From the IMG/VR virus record IMGVR_UViG_3300046836_000171, positions 1-54,043 of that record: a stretch of DNA of 54,043 nt. One strand, given 5' to 3'. Numbering within the stretch: position 1 is the stretch's first letter; each line of letters opens with the position of its first letter. The notes beneath the pieces are model-generated. The model was not told the origin of the DNA. It worked only from the letters and a program-made list of their open reading frames with translations, and did no database searches. Made by a program: the position numbers and the translations under genes. Origin of the DNA: a virus. Positions 48,015-54,043 of this stretch are shown here, one piece after another.

Positions 48015-48855
48015 CACAGGTGGCGGCGAGCAAGCCTTCGATCCGCTCGGCGGCCCACGTCGTGTTGCGCCCCAGGTGACGCTGCCATGCGCCTTCCGAG
48101 GGCGCCCAGCGGAAGCCGCTTGCCTTCAGGGCCGCGATGATCGCCGGCGCGGGCTTGCCGGGGAACTTGAGCTGGAGGCGGTTGGCTTCGATGTTCTCGA
48201 CCACCACCAGCCCGCCGGCCCCCTCGCGCTCGATCTTGTCGATCCCCGCCTCGATCAGCGGCGCGCGCTCGGCCTCGATGCGCTCCAGGTGCGCGATCCG
48301 CTTCTTGATCCGGCGCATGTTGGCCGAGCGGTTGGAGAACCGGTAAGCCGGTATCCCGACCAGACGCGGTAGTCTGGGGTAGGGCGGGACCAGAAGCTTC
48401 TCGGCCAAGTCCTCGCTGTAGCCGAGGGCGACGATGGCCGCGACCTGGGCCTCGTGGCCCGCGCTCCAGTTCTTCTTGATCGCCGCGTTGATCGCCAACT
48501 CCTGGGCGTGCTTGGCTTCGTGCTCGGCTAGCTCGGCCTTCAGCTTCGAGACCGCGTCCGGGTCGTCGCTGCTGATCCCGCCCAGGCCGACACCCGCCGC
48601 TCTGGCCTCGACCGCCGCCGCCTCTTTCGAGAGCGCGACGCCTCGACCCATGGCCGCGTGAGCCCGCGCGATGACCGCGCGGTGGCGGCGCTCGCTATGG
48701 TGCCCGACCAAGATCGGCTGACCGAAGGGGATGCCGGTCGCCGCCTCGCTCAGATCGGCGCGCTTGAACGCGCCGGCGGCCTCGCGCTGGAGCCGTTCGG
48801 CCCGCGCCTCAAGGCGCTCGCGGCGCGCCTCCTGCTTGGCTTCGTAATGGTTCAA
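48007..48855 (-). CDS. DUF3560 protein
   Basis: A 282-residue protein. Residues 1-75 match DUF3560: YEAKQEARRERLEARAERLQ, then a GIPFGQPILVGHHSERRHRA box. The middle is a coiled coil (LKAELAEHEAKHAQELAINA), and the end has KPAPAIIAALKASGFRWAPSEGAW, a module that often accompanies this domain on plasmids and phages. The function is unknown; the family occurs in accessory regions. Confidence 0.8.
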   Translation of the reverse strand: MNHYEAKQEARRERLEARAERLQREAAGAFKRADLSEAATGIPFGQPILVGHHSERRHRAVIARAHAAMGRGVALSKEAAAVEARAAGVGLGGISSDDPDAVSKLKAELAEHEAKHAQELAINAAIKKNWSAGHEAQVAAIVALGYSEDLAEKLLVPPYPRLPRLVGIPAYRFSNRSANMRRIKKRIAHLERIEAERAPLIEAGIDKIEREGAGGLVVVENIEANRLQLKFPGKPAPAIIAALKASGFRWAPSEGAWQRHLGRNTTWAAERIEGLLAATCDA

Positions 48856-49103
48856 TTCCCGTCTCCTTCTGGTAGGGCGTGCAGGCGCTTCAGCGCGCGA
48901 TCGTGGGCGCTGAAGATGCCGTTAAGTTCCAGGGCGCGCAGCCAGCTATGCCCCGTGCGGTCGATCGAGTTGCCCCCGTTCAGGGTCTCTCGCGCCGCCT
49001 CCATGAAGCGCGCCAGCTTGTCGGCGTCGGCCGCCCAGGGGTAGCGCTTCAGCTCTTCCTCGTAGGCCGCGAGGATTCCGGCTTTGGTTCCGTGCTGCGC
49101 CAT
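48852..49103 (-). CDS. Small hypothetical protein
   Basis: An 83-residue helical protein (GILAAYEEELKRYPWAADAD, then RFMEAARETLNGGNSIDRT). The ATG at 49103 makes a TGATG junction with the upstream gene, which decides the start. Unknown function. It ends in an ATGA overlap with the DUF3560 gene. Confidence 0.6.
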   Translation of the reverse strand: MAQHGTKAGILAAYEEELKRYPWAADADKLARFMEAARETLNGGNSIDRTGHSWLRALELNGIFSAHDRALKRLHALPEGDGN

Positions 49104-49423
49104 CAATCCACGTAGCTCCATGCCTTCGAAGGGTTGATGCCGTGAGCGCTGGCGGCGGCCTCGAAAGCCCGCTTCGCCTTGATTTCGATCTGGTCGTGCT
49201 GCGACCGGATGCCTTTGGGCATCCGCTTGGCGACGTAGACCTGATCGGACTTGAAGCCGTAGCCGGCGGCCAGCAGCGCCTTGGCGAACTTGGTGTTCGC
49301 GCGGTAGCCGAGCATGTAGCCGCCGCAGCTCCCGCAGTCCTGCTTGCCGTCCTTCTCCCACTGAGCGAGCGCTGCGGCGTCGTGGGCCGCGATGCACTCG
49401 GCAAGGATCGCTTCGATGTTCAT
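49103..49423 (-). CDS. First gene of operon B, Cys-containing
   Basis: A 106-residue protein beginning MNIEAILAECIAAHDAAALA. DCGSCGGYMLGYRANTKFAK gives a CxxCGG motif, and the rest is basic (VAKRMPKGIRSQHDQIEIKA). It follows leader copy B, with ACGTAGGA nine bases before the ATG. Its first five codons match those of the gene at 51015. Unknown function. Confidence 0.65.
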   Translation of the reverse strand: MNIEAILAECIAAHDAAALAQWEKDGKQDCGSCGGYMLGYRANTKFAKALLAAGYGFKSDQVYVAKRMPKGIRSQHDQIEIKAKRAFEAAASAHGINPSKAWSYVD

Positions 49424-49497
49424 CTGAGTGGTTCCTACGTGGCGCGGCCTTCCCAAGCCGCAGATAATGGATATCAGGAAATAGGATCGGCCGTCAA
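49424..49497 (-). promoter_or_regulatory. Shared leader element, copy B (minus strand)
   Basis: On the minus strand: TTGACG (49497-49492), 16 bp, GATATC (49475-49470), a 7-bp hairpin (arms 49461-49455 and 49450-49444) with GGGA loop, then ACGTAGGAA and the ATG at 49423. The -35 to hairpin distance is 30 nt. Confidence 0.82.
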
Positions 49498-50004
49498 CCA
49501 CTTTCGCAGCTCGGCGCGCATTTTTCCGATCGGCCCATTGATGGTGGTGGTGCGAGCCGACTCCATGACGTACCCGGCGCGCCGGAACTCGCCCAGGAAG
49601 GCGCGCATCACCGTGAGGTAGAGCGCCCCGCCGCACAGCGCGACGTCATCGAAGGGCTCGGCGTCGAGCGTCGGGGTCAGGGTCATCGAGTGCGCTTCGG
49701 CCGCGGCGTGCATCCCGCCCATGCTGCCCTTGCCGTACTCGGGCCAGCGCTTGCCGATCCCGCCGTCGATCATGCGCTCGGCCAGCTCGGCGGTGAGGCG
49801 GGTGTCGTAGGGCTGCGTCTGAAGCCAGCGCGCTTCATTGAAGCCGTAGCGGGCGGACAGCACCGCTACCCGCGCCAGCTCGCCCTTCGGGTCCACAGCC
49901 TTGAGCGTCAACCAAAGGGGGCCACGATAGCGCTCCAGCGCCGTCATGTAGCCGGGCGCCGGGTCCTTCGTAGCCGAACACGCGAGGATCAGAAGGCGCT
50001 TCAT
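49474..50004 (-). CDS. DUF6884/YaaA-like protein
   Basis: A 176-residue protein from ATG 50004. MKRLLILACSATKD with a following YMTALERYRGPLW, then VAVLSARYGFNEARWLQTQP and PYDTRLTAELAE, resembles the DUF6884 group that is distantly like YaaA, a family with DNA-binding and stress roles. Such genes recur in phage accessory regions. The last gene of operon C; its end overlaps leader copy B. Confidence 0.75.
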   Translation of the reverse strand: MKRLLILACSATKDPAPGYMTALERYRGPLWLTLKAVDPKGELARVAVLSARYGFNEARWLQTQPYDTRLTAELAERMIDGGIGKRWPEYGKGSMGGMHAAAEAHSMTLTPTLDAEPFDDVALCGGALYLTVMRAFLGEFRRAGYVMESARTTTINGPIGKMRAELRKWLTADPIS

Positions 50005-50180
50005 GGGCGCGCCCTGGTCAGGTACTCGACACCGATCCACTCGGCGGCGCGGTTGGGCCAGAAGACATAAGCTCGCGTCCCGCGCTCGCCCAGGTCGCGA
50101 ACCTCATGCACGTCGCCCCGCGGCCCACGCGGATCGTCGCGGTGATAGACCCGTTCGCCGGGCTCCAGCTCTTTCATCAT
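50001..50180 (-). CDS. Small hypothetical beta protein
   Basis: A 59-residue protein (MMKELEPGERVYHRDDPRGP, then TRAYVFWPNRAAEWIGVEYL) with the look of a small SH3-like or KOW-like barrel. ATG at 50180 overlaps the upstream stop as ATGA. Unknown function. Confidence 0.6.
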   Translation of the reverse strand: MMKELEPGERVYHRDDPRGPRGDVHEVRDLGERGTRAYVFWPNRAAEWIGVEYLTRARP

Positions 50181-50749
50181 GCTCCGATCCTTTCCTTGTG
50201 GCGCCGCTCGTAGGCGCGGACTTCCTTCTCGGCCTTCTCCAGCAGGCGCTTGGCGCGCTCCAGCTCGGCCGCCCACTTGTCGCGCCGGGCGACCATCCGG
50301 CGGTAGCGCTGCGCCACCACGTCGGGCTTGGCGGGCGCAGGCGGCGGCGCGACGGGCTCGACCAGCTTCGGCTCATGCCACCCCCGACTGATCGCGAACT
50401 TGGTCAGTCGCGCCTCAAGCCGCATCTGGCGGATCGAGTGCGGCGCGTCCTTCGGGTGAAGCCGGTAGTGGGCGACGTGGCTGATCGCGTGAATGATCCC
50501 GCGGATGCCGCCCTCCCCAGGTAGGTCAGGGTTCACGTAGAAGGTCCCGCGGATCGGCCGGGTGACGCGCCGGCCGCTGGTCAGCTTCCACTCACCTTTC
50601 CAGCCCTTCCCGGTGGCGTGGCGCCACAGCTTGCGGGCCGCCGCGAGGCTGTCCGCTGGGCTCAGCACGGGCCGCCTGCCGCCCCACAGTGTGTTGATGT
50701 TCTGGTCCCAAAGGGCGCGGTCGCGCCGGGTGCGCTGCTGGGCGTTCAT
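50177..50749 (-). CDS. Phage protein with His-rich zincin-like motif
   Basis: A 190-residue protein. GTFYVNPDLPGEGGIRGIIH leads to HAISHVAHYRLHPKDAPHSI around residues 90-110, a cluster of His residues reminiscent of a metalloprotease helix but lacking the Glu of HExxH. The C-terminus is a basic coiled coil (ELERAKRLLEKAEKEVRAYE). Similar sequences exist in uncharacterised phage proteins. It is the second gene of operon C. Confidence 0.66.
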   Translation of the reverse strand: MNAQQRTRRDRALWDQNINTLWGGRRPVLSPADSLAAARKLWRHATGKGWKGEWKLTSGRRVTRPIRGTFYVNPDLPGEGGIRGIIHAISHVAHYRLHPKDAPHSIRQMRLEARLTKFAISRGWHEPKLVEPVAPPPAPAKPDVVAQRYRRMVARRDKWAAELERAKRLLEKAEKEVRAYERRHKERIGA

Positions 50750-51015
50750 CAAGCCTCCAATCCGAGTTGAGCGTTGAGGCGGCCTTTGAACCAAGGGCGG
50801 TCGTCGAGCGCGTCCTGGGTACGCTCGATCCGGGTGACGCCGAAGGCGTAGAACCAGTTCCGGCCGTCGATATCTGCGGCCGCCTCGCTGGCCGGGAACA
50901 CAAAGGGCTCGGCCGCTTCCTTCGTGTCGAACGGCCCCGCCAGCCATGCGACGCGGGTGTTCGCGCCGCCGACTGGTCCGTCGATCATGGTCACGTAGAA
51001 CGCTTCGATGTTCAT
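50749..51015 (-). CDS. First gene of operon C, unknown
   Basis: An 88-residue protein beginning MNIEAFYVTMIDGPVGGANT with a FDTKEAAEPFVFPASEAAAD middle and a basic end. The ATG at 51015 is chosen because leader copy C (ACGTAGGAG and ACCACC) precedes it. The first five codons match the gene at 49423. Unknown function. Confidence 0.64.
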   Translation of the reverse strand: MNIEAFYVTMIDGPVGGANTRVAWLAGPFDTKEAAEPFVFPASEAAADIDGRNWFYAFGVTRIERTQDALDDRPWFKGRLNAQLGLEA

Positions 51016-51089
51016 GTTGGTGGTTCTCCTACGTCGCCGGCTTCCCAACCGGCACATTCTGGATATCATGTTAGTTCGATCATTGTCAA
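51016..51089 (-). promoter_or_regulatory. Shared leader element, copy C (minus strand)
   Basis: On the minus strand: perfect TTGACA (51089-51084), 16 bp, GATATC (51067-51062), a 7-bp hairpin (arms 51053-51047 and 51042-51036) with GGGA loop, then GACGTAGGAGAACCACCAAC and the ATG. This is the best-formed copy. It is overlapped by an inverted repeat operator candidate. Confidence 0.85.
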
Positions 51090-51100
51090 CATCGAACTTA
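51071..51100. promoter_or_regulatory. Operator candidate over the copy C promoter
   Basis: TTAGTTCGAT (51071-51080) and ATCGAACTTA (51091-51100) form an inverted repeat with 8 perfect inner base pairs and a 10-bp gap. The -35 TTGACA lies exactly in the gap, so a bound dimer would block the promoter. I do not see the same arms at the other leader copies. Confidence 0.5.
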
Positions 51101-51126
51101 GCGGATACCCGAAAAAGTTCGGCCCT

Positions 51127-51184
51127 TTGCGGCGCCCGCCGGTTGCGCTAGCTTCGCCGCCACCGACCAGCCGGGGGACTCGCG
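51127..51184 (+). promoter_or_regulatory. Late promoter and leader candidate of the fibre module
   Basis: TTGCGG (51127-51132), 16 bp and TAGCTT (51149-51154), then a GGGGGACTCGCG ribosome region before the ATG at 51185. The TAGCTTCGCC stretch is shared with 40059, and the ribosome region resembles that before 19832. Confidence 0.4.
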
Positions 51185-51844
51185 ATGCCGCTCGCTCACG
51201 TCAACAATAGCCTCGACCTGGGGCCGCAGCTTAACGGCATCCTGAACAAGCTCATCGACGGGGTGAACGCGGCCGCCAGCGTGATCGGGCTCTCGGGCGC
51301 CGACGTGACGCTTCAGGCCCCGGCCACCGGCGATGCGAACGTCATCGCCGGCGATGGTACGAGCGGCGCGGGCGGCGCGATCGGCATCGATGCGGGGGCC
51401 AGCTCAGCCGCGGGCGGCGGGGCCATCAATATCGAGGCGGGCGGCGGCGCGACCGATGGCGGCAGCATCACCATTTTCGGCGGCGACGGAACCAGTGGCG
51501 CAGGCGGCGGCGTCGATATCGAGGCGGGTGGCGGCGCGACGGGTGGCGGGAACATCATCATCGGCGCGGGCCACGCCAGCTCCGGAAACGTTGCAGGCGG
51601 CAGCGTTACGCTCTTCACCGGGGCCGGCCACGGAACCGCAGAGCAAGGCGGCGACCTCAACCTGCAACTCGGGGCTGGCGCAGGCGGCGGCCGCAACGGC
51701 CAGCTCGTGATCACCGGCTCGACCAATACGCCCGGCGCGGCGACCGGCACCCTCACCAACGCGCCGAAGACCGGCAATCCGCAGCTCTGGCTCGCCGTCA
51801 TGGTCGATGGCGTGCAGTATTATATCCCGGCTTGGCACGTCTGA
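51185..51844 (+). CDS. Glycine-rich repeat protein, probable fibre or adhesin
   Basis: A 219-residue protein. Residues about 57-170 are glycine-rich repeats of about 15-17 residues alternating GAGGG-type turns with short strands (INIEAG, ITIFGG, VDIEAG, IIIGAG, VTLFTG, LNLQLG), which suggests a beta solenoid or polyglycine-helix bundle as in some phage adhesins. The N-terminus is helical, and the C-terminus (PQLWLAVMVDGVQYYIPAWHV) is a compact end. It opens the fibre module. Confidence 0.75.
   Translation: MPLAHVNNSLDLGPQLNGILNKLIDGVNAAASVIGLSGADVTLQAPATGDANVIAGDGTSGAGGAIGIDAGASSAAGGGAINIEAGGGATDGGSITIFGGDGTSGAGGGVDIEAGGGATGGGNIIIGAGHASSGNVAGGSVTLFTGAGHGTAEQGGDLNLQLGAGAGGGRNGQLVITGSTNTPGAATGTLTNAPKTGNPQLWLAVMVDGVQYYIPAWHV
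51355..51690 (+). repeat. Gly-rich coding repeats
   Basis: About seven imperfect 45-51-bp units encode Gly-rich turn plus beta-strand pairs. DGTSGAGG occurs twice and IEAGGGATxGG occurs twice. Confidence 0.7.
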
Positions 51845-51848
51845 GGCG

Positions 51849-52748
51849 ATGCCGGGCCTCTCCGACTACGCCGCCGCGAACCTGCTGAATTGGGAAGCCG
51901 GGGGCGTCGCCTTCCCGGCGCTGCCGGCCGTCTATCTCGGGCTCTTCACCGTCGCGCCCACGAGCGACGCGGGGACCGGCGGGACCGAAGTCTCGGGGAC
52001 CGGCTACGCGCGCCCCCAGGTGGGCGGCTCGCTCGCCACGAACGGAACCACCGCCAGCGGCAACGCCATCCTGCACTTCGCGTCGGTCCCCGCGTGGATC
52101 GTGGCGGGGATGACCGTGCGCGACGCCACCACGCCGGCGGCGATCCCGGCGGCGACGACGGTCCTAAGCACCACCGGGACCACCGTCACCCTCTCGGCCA
52201 ACGCGGCCGGCGGCGGCGTCGGCAACGGCGACATGATCACGTTCAGCGCCTTCGCCGCGGCCGCCGCGTCGGTTGGGTCCGCGCCCTCGATCACGCCCGC
52301 CAGCCTGACCAGCTCGGCGATCGTCACCTTCCCCACGTCGGGCTCGGATTGGGGGACCGTCGTCGCCTTCGGGCTCTTCGATGATCCGACCGCCGGGCAT
52401 CTGCTGAATTGGGACTACCTGGGGACGTTCTCGTGGCTTCCGGCCACGATGAGCGCGGCCAGCCCCGGCGTGATCACCGCGACCGCGCATGGCTTCAGCG
52501 CGGCCGACTCGGTGGTGGTCACGAGCAAGTACGGGGGGACGCTCCCCACCTTCAGCCAATCGAACCTGACTGGCATCCTCGCCGTGGTGTCGCCGGCCAC
52601 CGACACCTTCACCGTCACCAACGCCGCGACGGCGGTGAACACGTCCAGCACCGGGGACTTCAGCGTGCGCAAGCTGCTGAAGCAGGCGATCCCGCTGGGG
52701 ATCGTCGCCAGCTTCCCCGCCGCCTCGCTGATCCTCTACGCGGCATAG
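51849..52748 (+). CDS. Gp80-like virion protein
   Basis: A 299-residue protein from ATG 51849. SDYAAANLLNWEAGG, then AVYLGLFTVAPTSDAGTGGT and GTGYARPQVGG are typical of the Gp80 family of phage structural proteins. Residues about 70-130 contain an inserted GTTVTLSANAAGGGVGNGDM stretch of a common beta type, and residues about 200-280 are a further beta domain. It probably anchors or forms a fibre. It lies between two fibre-like genes. Confidence 0.78.
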   Translation: MPGLSDYAAANLLNWEAGGVAFPALPAVYLGLFTVAPTSDAGTGGTEVSGTGYARPQVGGSLATNGTTASGNAILHFASVPAWIVAGMTVRDATTPAAIPAATTVLSTTGTTVTLSANAAGGGVGNGDMITFSAFAAAAASVGSAPSITPASLTSSAIVTFPTSGSDWGTVVAFGLFDDPTAGHLLNWDYLGTFSWLPATMSAASPGVITATAHGFSAADSVVVTSKYGGTLPTFSQSNLTGILAVVSPATDTFTVTNAATAVNTSSTGDFSVRKLLKQAIPLGIVASFPAASLILYAA

Positions 52749-52757
52749 GCCGCGGCC

Positions 52758-53732
52758 GTGGCCGCTTCGGTCTTCTACAACCGGGCGCAGATGGCGACCG
52801 CTACGACGGGGACGGGCGCGATCACGCTCGGCTCGCCGAGCCCTGCCTACCAGAGCTTCGCCGCGGCCGGCGTCCAGAACGGCGACACGGTGTCGTACCT
52901 GATCCTCGACTCGGGCAACGCCTGGGAAATCGGGAGCGGCGTCTACACGTCGTCGGGGACCAGCCTCGCCCGCACGCTGACCCAATCCTCGACCGGCTCG
53001 CTGCTGAACCTCTCGGGCAACGCGACGGTCTCGATCATCGAGCAAGCCTCAGACCTCGCGAACTCGGTCGGGCTCGGGAAGACCGGCGCCAGCACGCTGA
53101 CCGCGCATGGCGTGCTGGTGGGGGCCGGCGGCTCGCCGATCACGGCGACCGCGGCGGGCTCGGCCGGGCAAGTGCTGACGTCGAACGGGGCGAGCGCCGA
53201 TCCGACGTTCCAGGCGCCCGCGATGGTGCTGCTGGCTACCGCCTCGCCGACCGGGACCGGCGTCGTCACCTTCAGCTCGATCCCTCAGACCTACGCCGAT
53301 CTGATGGTTGTTATCCGGGGCCAAAGCACGGCGGCCGGGGTGAACAGCGCCAACGCGCAGCTCACGTTCAATAACGACACCGCGACCCACTATCAAAACC
53401 AGCTTGTGAGGGGCAACTCTACCTCACCTTCCGGGGCCGCGACGGTGGCCCACAGTTCCATCGACTTCCTGACTCTGGCTTCTGTAGGAACGGCGACTAA
53501 TCCGGGGTCCTACGGCGTCGCCAAAATCTATGGCTATGCCCTTACTGCCATCAACAAATCAGTGGAGTGTCAGGTTGGGTTCTCGGTCGGAAGCACGGCG
53601 GCCGGCATGTTCACTCAACAGTGCTATGGCCTGTGGCTTAGCACCGCTGCGATCAACCGCATCGACGTGACCCTCAGCGCCGGCAACTTCCTGACCGGCT
53701 CCCTGGTCAGCCTCTACGGGATCAACGGCTGA
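52758..53732 (+). CDS. Fibre-like protein, full length
   Basis: A 324-residue protein from GTG. Residues 1-75 ([20 protein letters not shown], then [20 protein letters not shown]) are the N-terminal anchor seen in many phage fibres, a short shaft follows, the [16 protein letters not shown] hinge is near 140, and a tip domain ends at LVSLYGING. The stretch from 53110 on repeats bases 1-623. Its tip differs from the left copy mainly in residues about 217-285. A TGATG couples it to the repeat protein. Confidence 0.8.
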   Translation: MAASVFYNRAQMATATTGTGAITLGSPSPAYQSFAAAGVQNGDTVSYLILDSGNAWEIGSGVYTSSGTSLARTLTQSSTGSLLNLSGNATVSIIEQASDLANSVGLGKTGASTLTAHGVLVGAGGSPITATAAGSAGQVLTSNGASADPTFQAPAMVLLATASPTGTGVVTFSSIPQTYADLMVVIRGQSTAAGVNSANAQLTFNNDTATHYQNQLVRGNSTSPSGAATVAHSSIDFLTLASVGTATNPGSYGVAKIYGYALTAINKSVECQVGFSVGSTAAGMFTQQCYGLWLSTAAINRIDVTLSAGNFLTGSLVSLYGING

Positions 53733-54043
53733 TGCCGATCGCCGACGCACCGCTAGGGTCGGTCCCGATCGCCGGAACGCCGGGGGCCACCGTGGTGAGC
53801 ATCACCGCGCGATCGGCCGCCGCGTCACAGGGCCGCGCACAAGCCGGGGCGGCGACGCATCTGGCGACGCGCTCCAGATCGGCGGCGCGCTCGACCGGGA
53901 AGATCGGCGGGGCGACGACGCTGGGCGCGCGAGGGCTGGCCGCTGGTCGTGACACCGGGCGGTCAAGAGCGGCCGCGCAGCTCGCCGGCAAAGCGCGGGC
54001 CGCTGCGCACGGGACGGGAGGGCTGGCGGCGGCGGCGCATCTG
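53110..54043. repeat. Right copy of the diverged end duplication
   Basis: Aligns base for base to 1-934 with an offset of 53109. Differences include both silent and amino-acid-changing substitutions of every type, most dense at 53409-53590. Joining the ends at this overlap would give a circle of 53109 bp. Confidence 0.9.
53732..54043 (+). CDS. Ala/Arg-rich repeat protein (3' end outside window)
   Basis: The first 104 residues of the protein also seen at 623-1462, with the same TGATG junction. Relative to that copy the N-terminal IPIAG region reads [18 protein letters not shown] and there are a few changes in the repeat units (for example T for A near residue 42). The frame remains open at the window end. 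Confidence 0.72.
   Translation, partial: MPIADAPLGSVPIAGTPGATVVSITARSAAASQGRAQAGAATHLATRSRSAARSTGKIGGATTLGARGLAAGRDTGRSRAAAQLAGKARAAAHGTGGLAAAAHL

Noticed and set aside
47780-51060. Regularly recurring 60-70-bp similar sequences considered as a CRISPR array.
   Set aside because: Copies are 1.6 kb apart, each directly before an operon start, with promoter and ribosome-site structure.
54030-54043. Direct joining of base 54043 to base 1 as the circle closure.
   Set aside because: The frame of the repeat gene would run into nonsense at the join, whereas closing on the 934-bp overlap keeps both genes intact.

Overview
The window holds an essentially complete genome of a GC-rich contractile-tailed phage (Caudoviricetes, myovirus morphology), about 53.1 kb plus ends that overlap. 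Evidence for the morphology is a DUF3383-type sheath, a tube, a frameshifted tail chaperone pair, a short tape measure, and a full baseplate set: plug, gp44-like hub, Gp138-like spike, gp46/gp25-like wedge, J-like wedge and DUF2612. The holin, L,D-transpeptidase-like protein and small lipoprotein point to a Gram-negative host. An alphaproteobacterial host would fit the base composition but is a guess. I see no integrase, lysogeny repressor, tRNA or DNA polymerase. All family names come from reading the translations; no search was run.

Layout. (1) Plus strand, 51185 round the end to 27835: fibre-like genes, MuF head protein, protease/scaffold, cement protein, capsid, neck, sheath, tube, chaperones, tape measure, baseplate, tail fibres, lysis cassette, then a three-gene zinc-finger operon. 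(2) Minus strand, 34541 to 27832: beta sliding clamp, small zinc proteins, a RecE-like nuclease, a RecT-like annealing protein and a conserved zinc protein. (3) Plus strand, 34816 to 46508: C5 methyltransferase, VRR-NUC nuclease, PAPS-reductase-like PP-loop protein, two DnaA-domain-IV-like miniproteins, DUF1376, MT-A70 methyltransferase, HNH, small terminase, peptide deformylase, large terminase and portal. (4) Minus strand, 51015 to 46505: thirteen small, mostly unknown genes in three operons that look like an accessory or host-takeover region.

How it fits together. The phage appears to borrow the host replisome: it supplies a clamp, DnaA-like DNA-binding modules and recombination enzymes, but no polymerase, primase or helicase that I recognise. 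Four minus-strand operons and one plus-strand operon share a leader made of a promoter, a small hairpin with a GGGA-type loop and an ACGTAGGA-type ribosome site, which suggests one early regulon. Late modules seem to start at TAGCTTCGC-type sites.

Most unusual features: a portal protein carrying a winged-helix-like segment and a zeta-toxin-like kinase domain; one beta-rich domain inserted six times in five virion proteins; an Ala/Arg protein built from 20-residue repeats; fibre genes and the accessory block lying between portal and MuF; and window ends that repeat the same locus at only about 93 percent identity.
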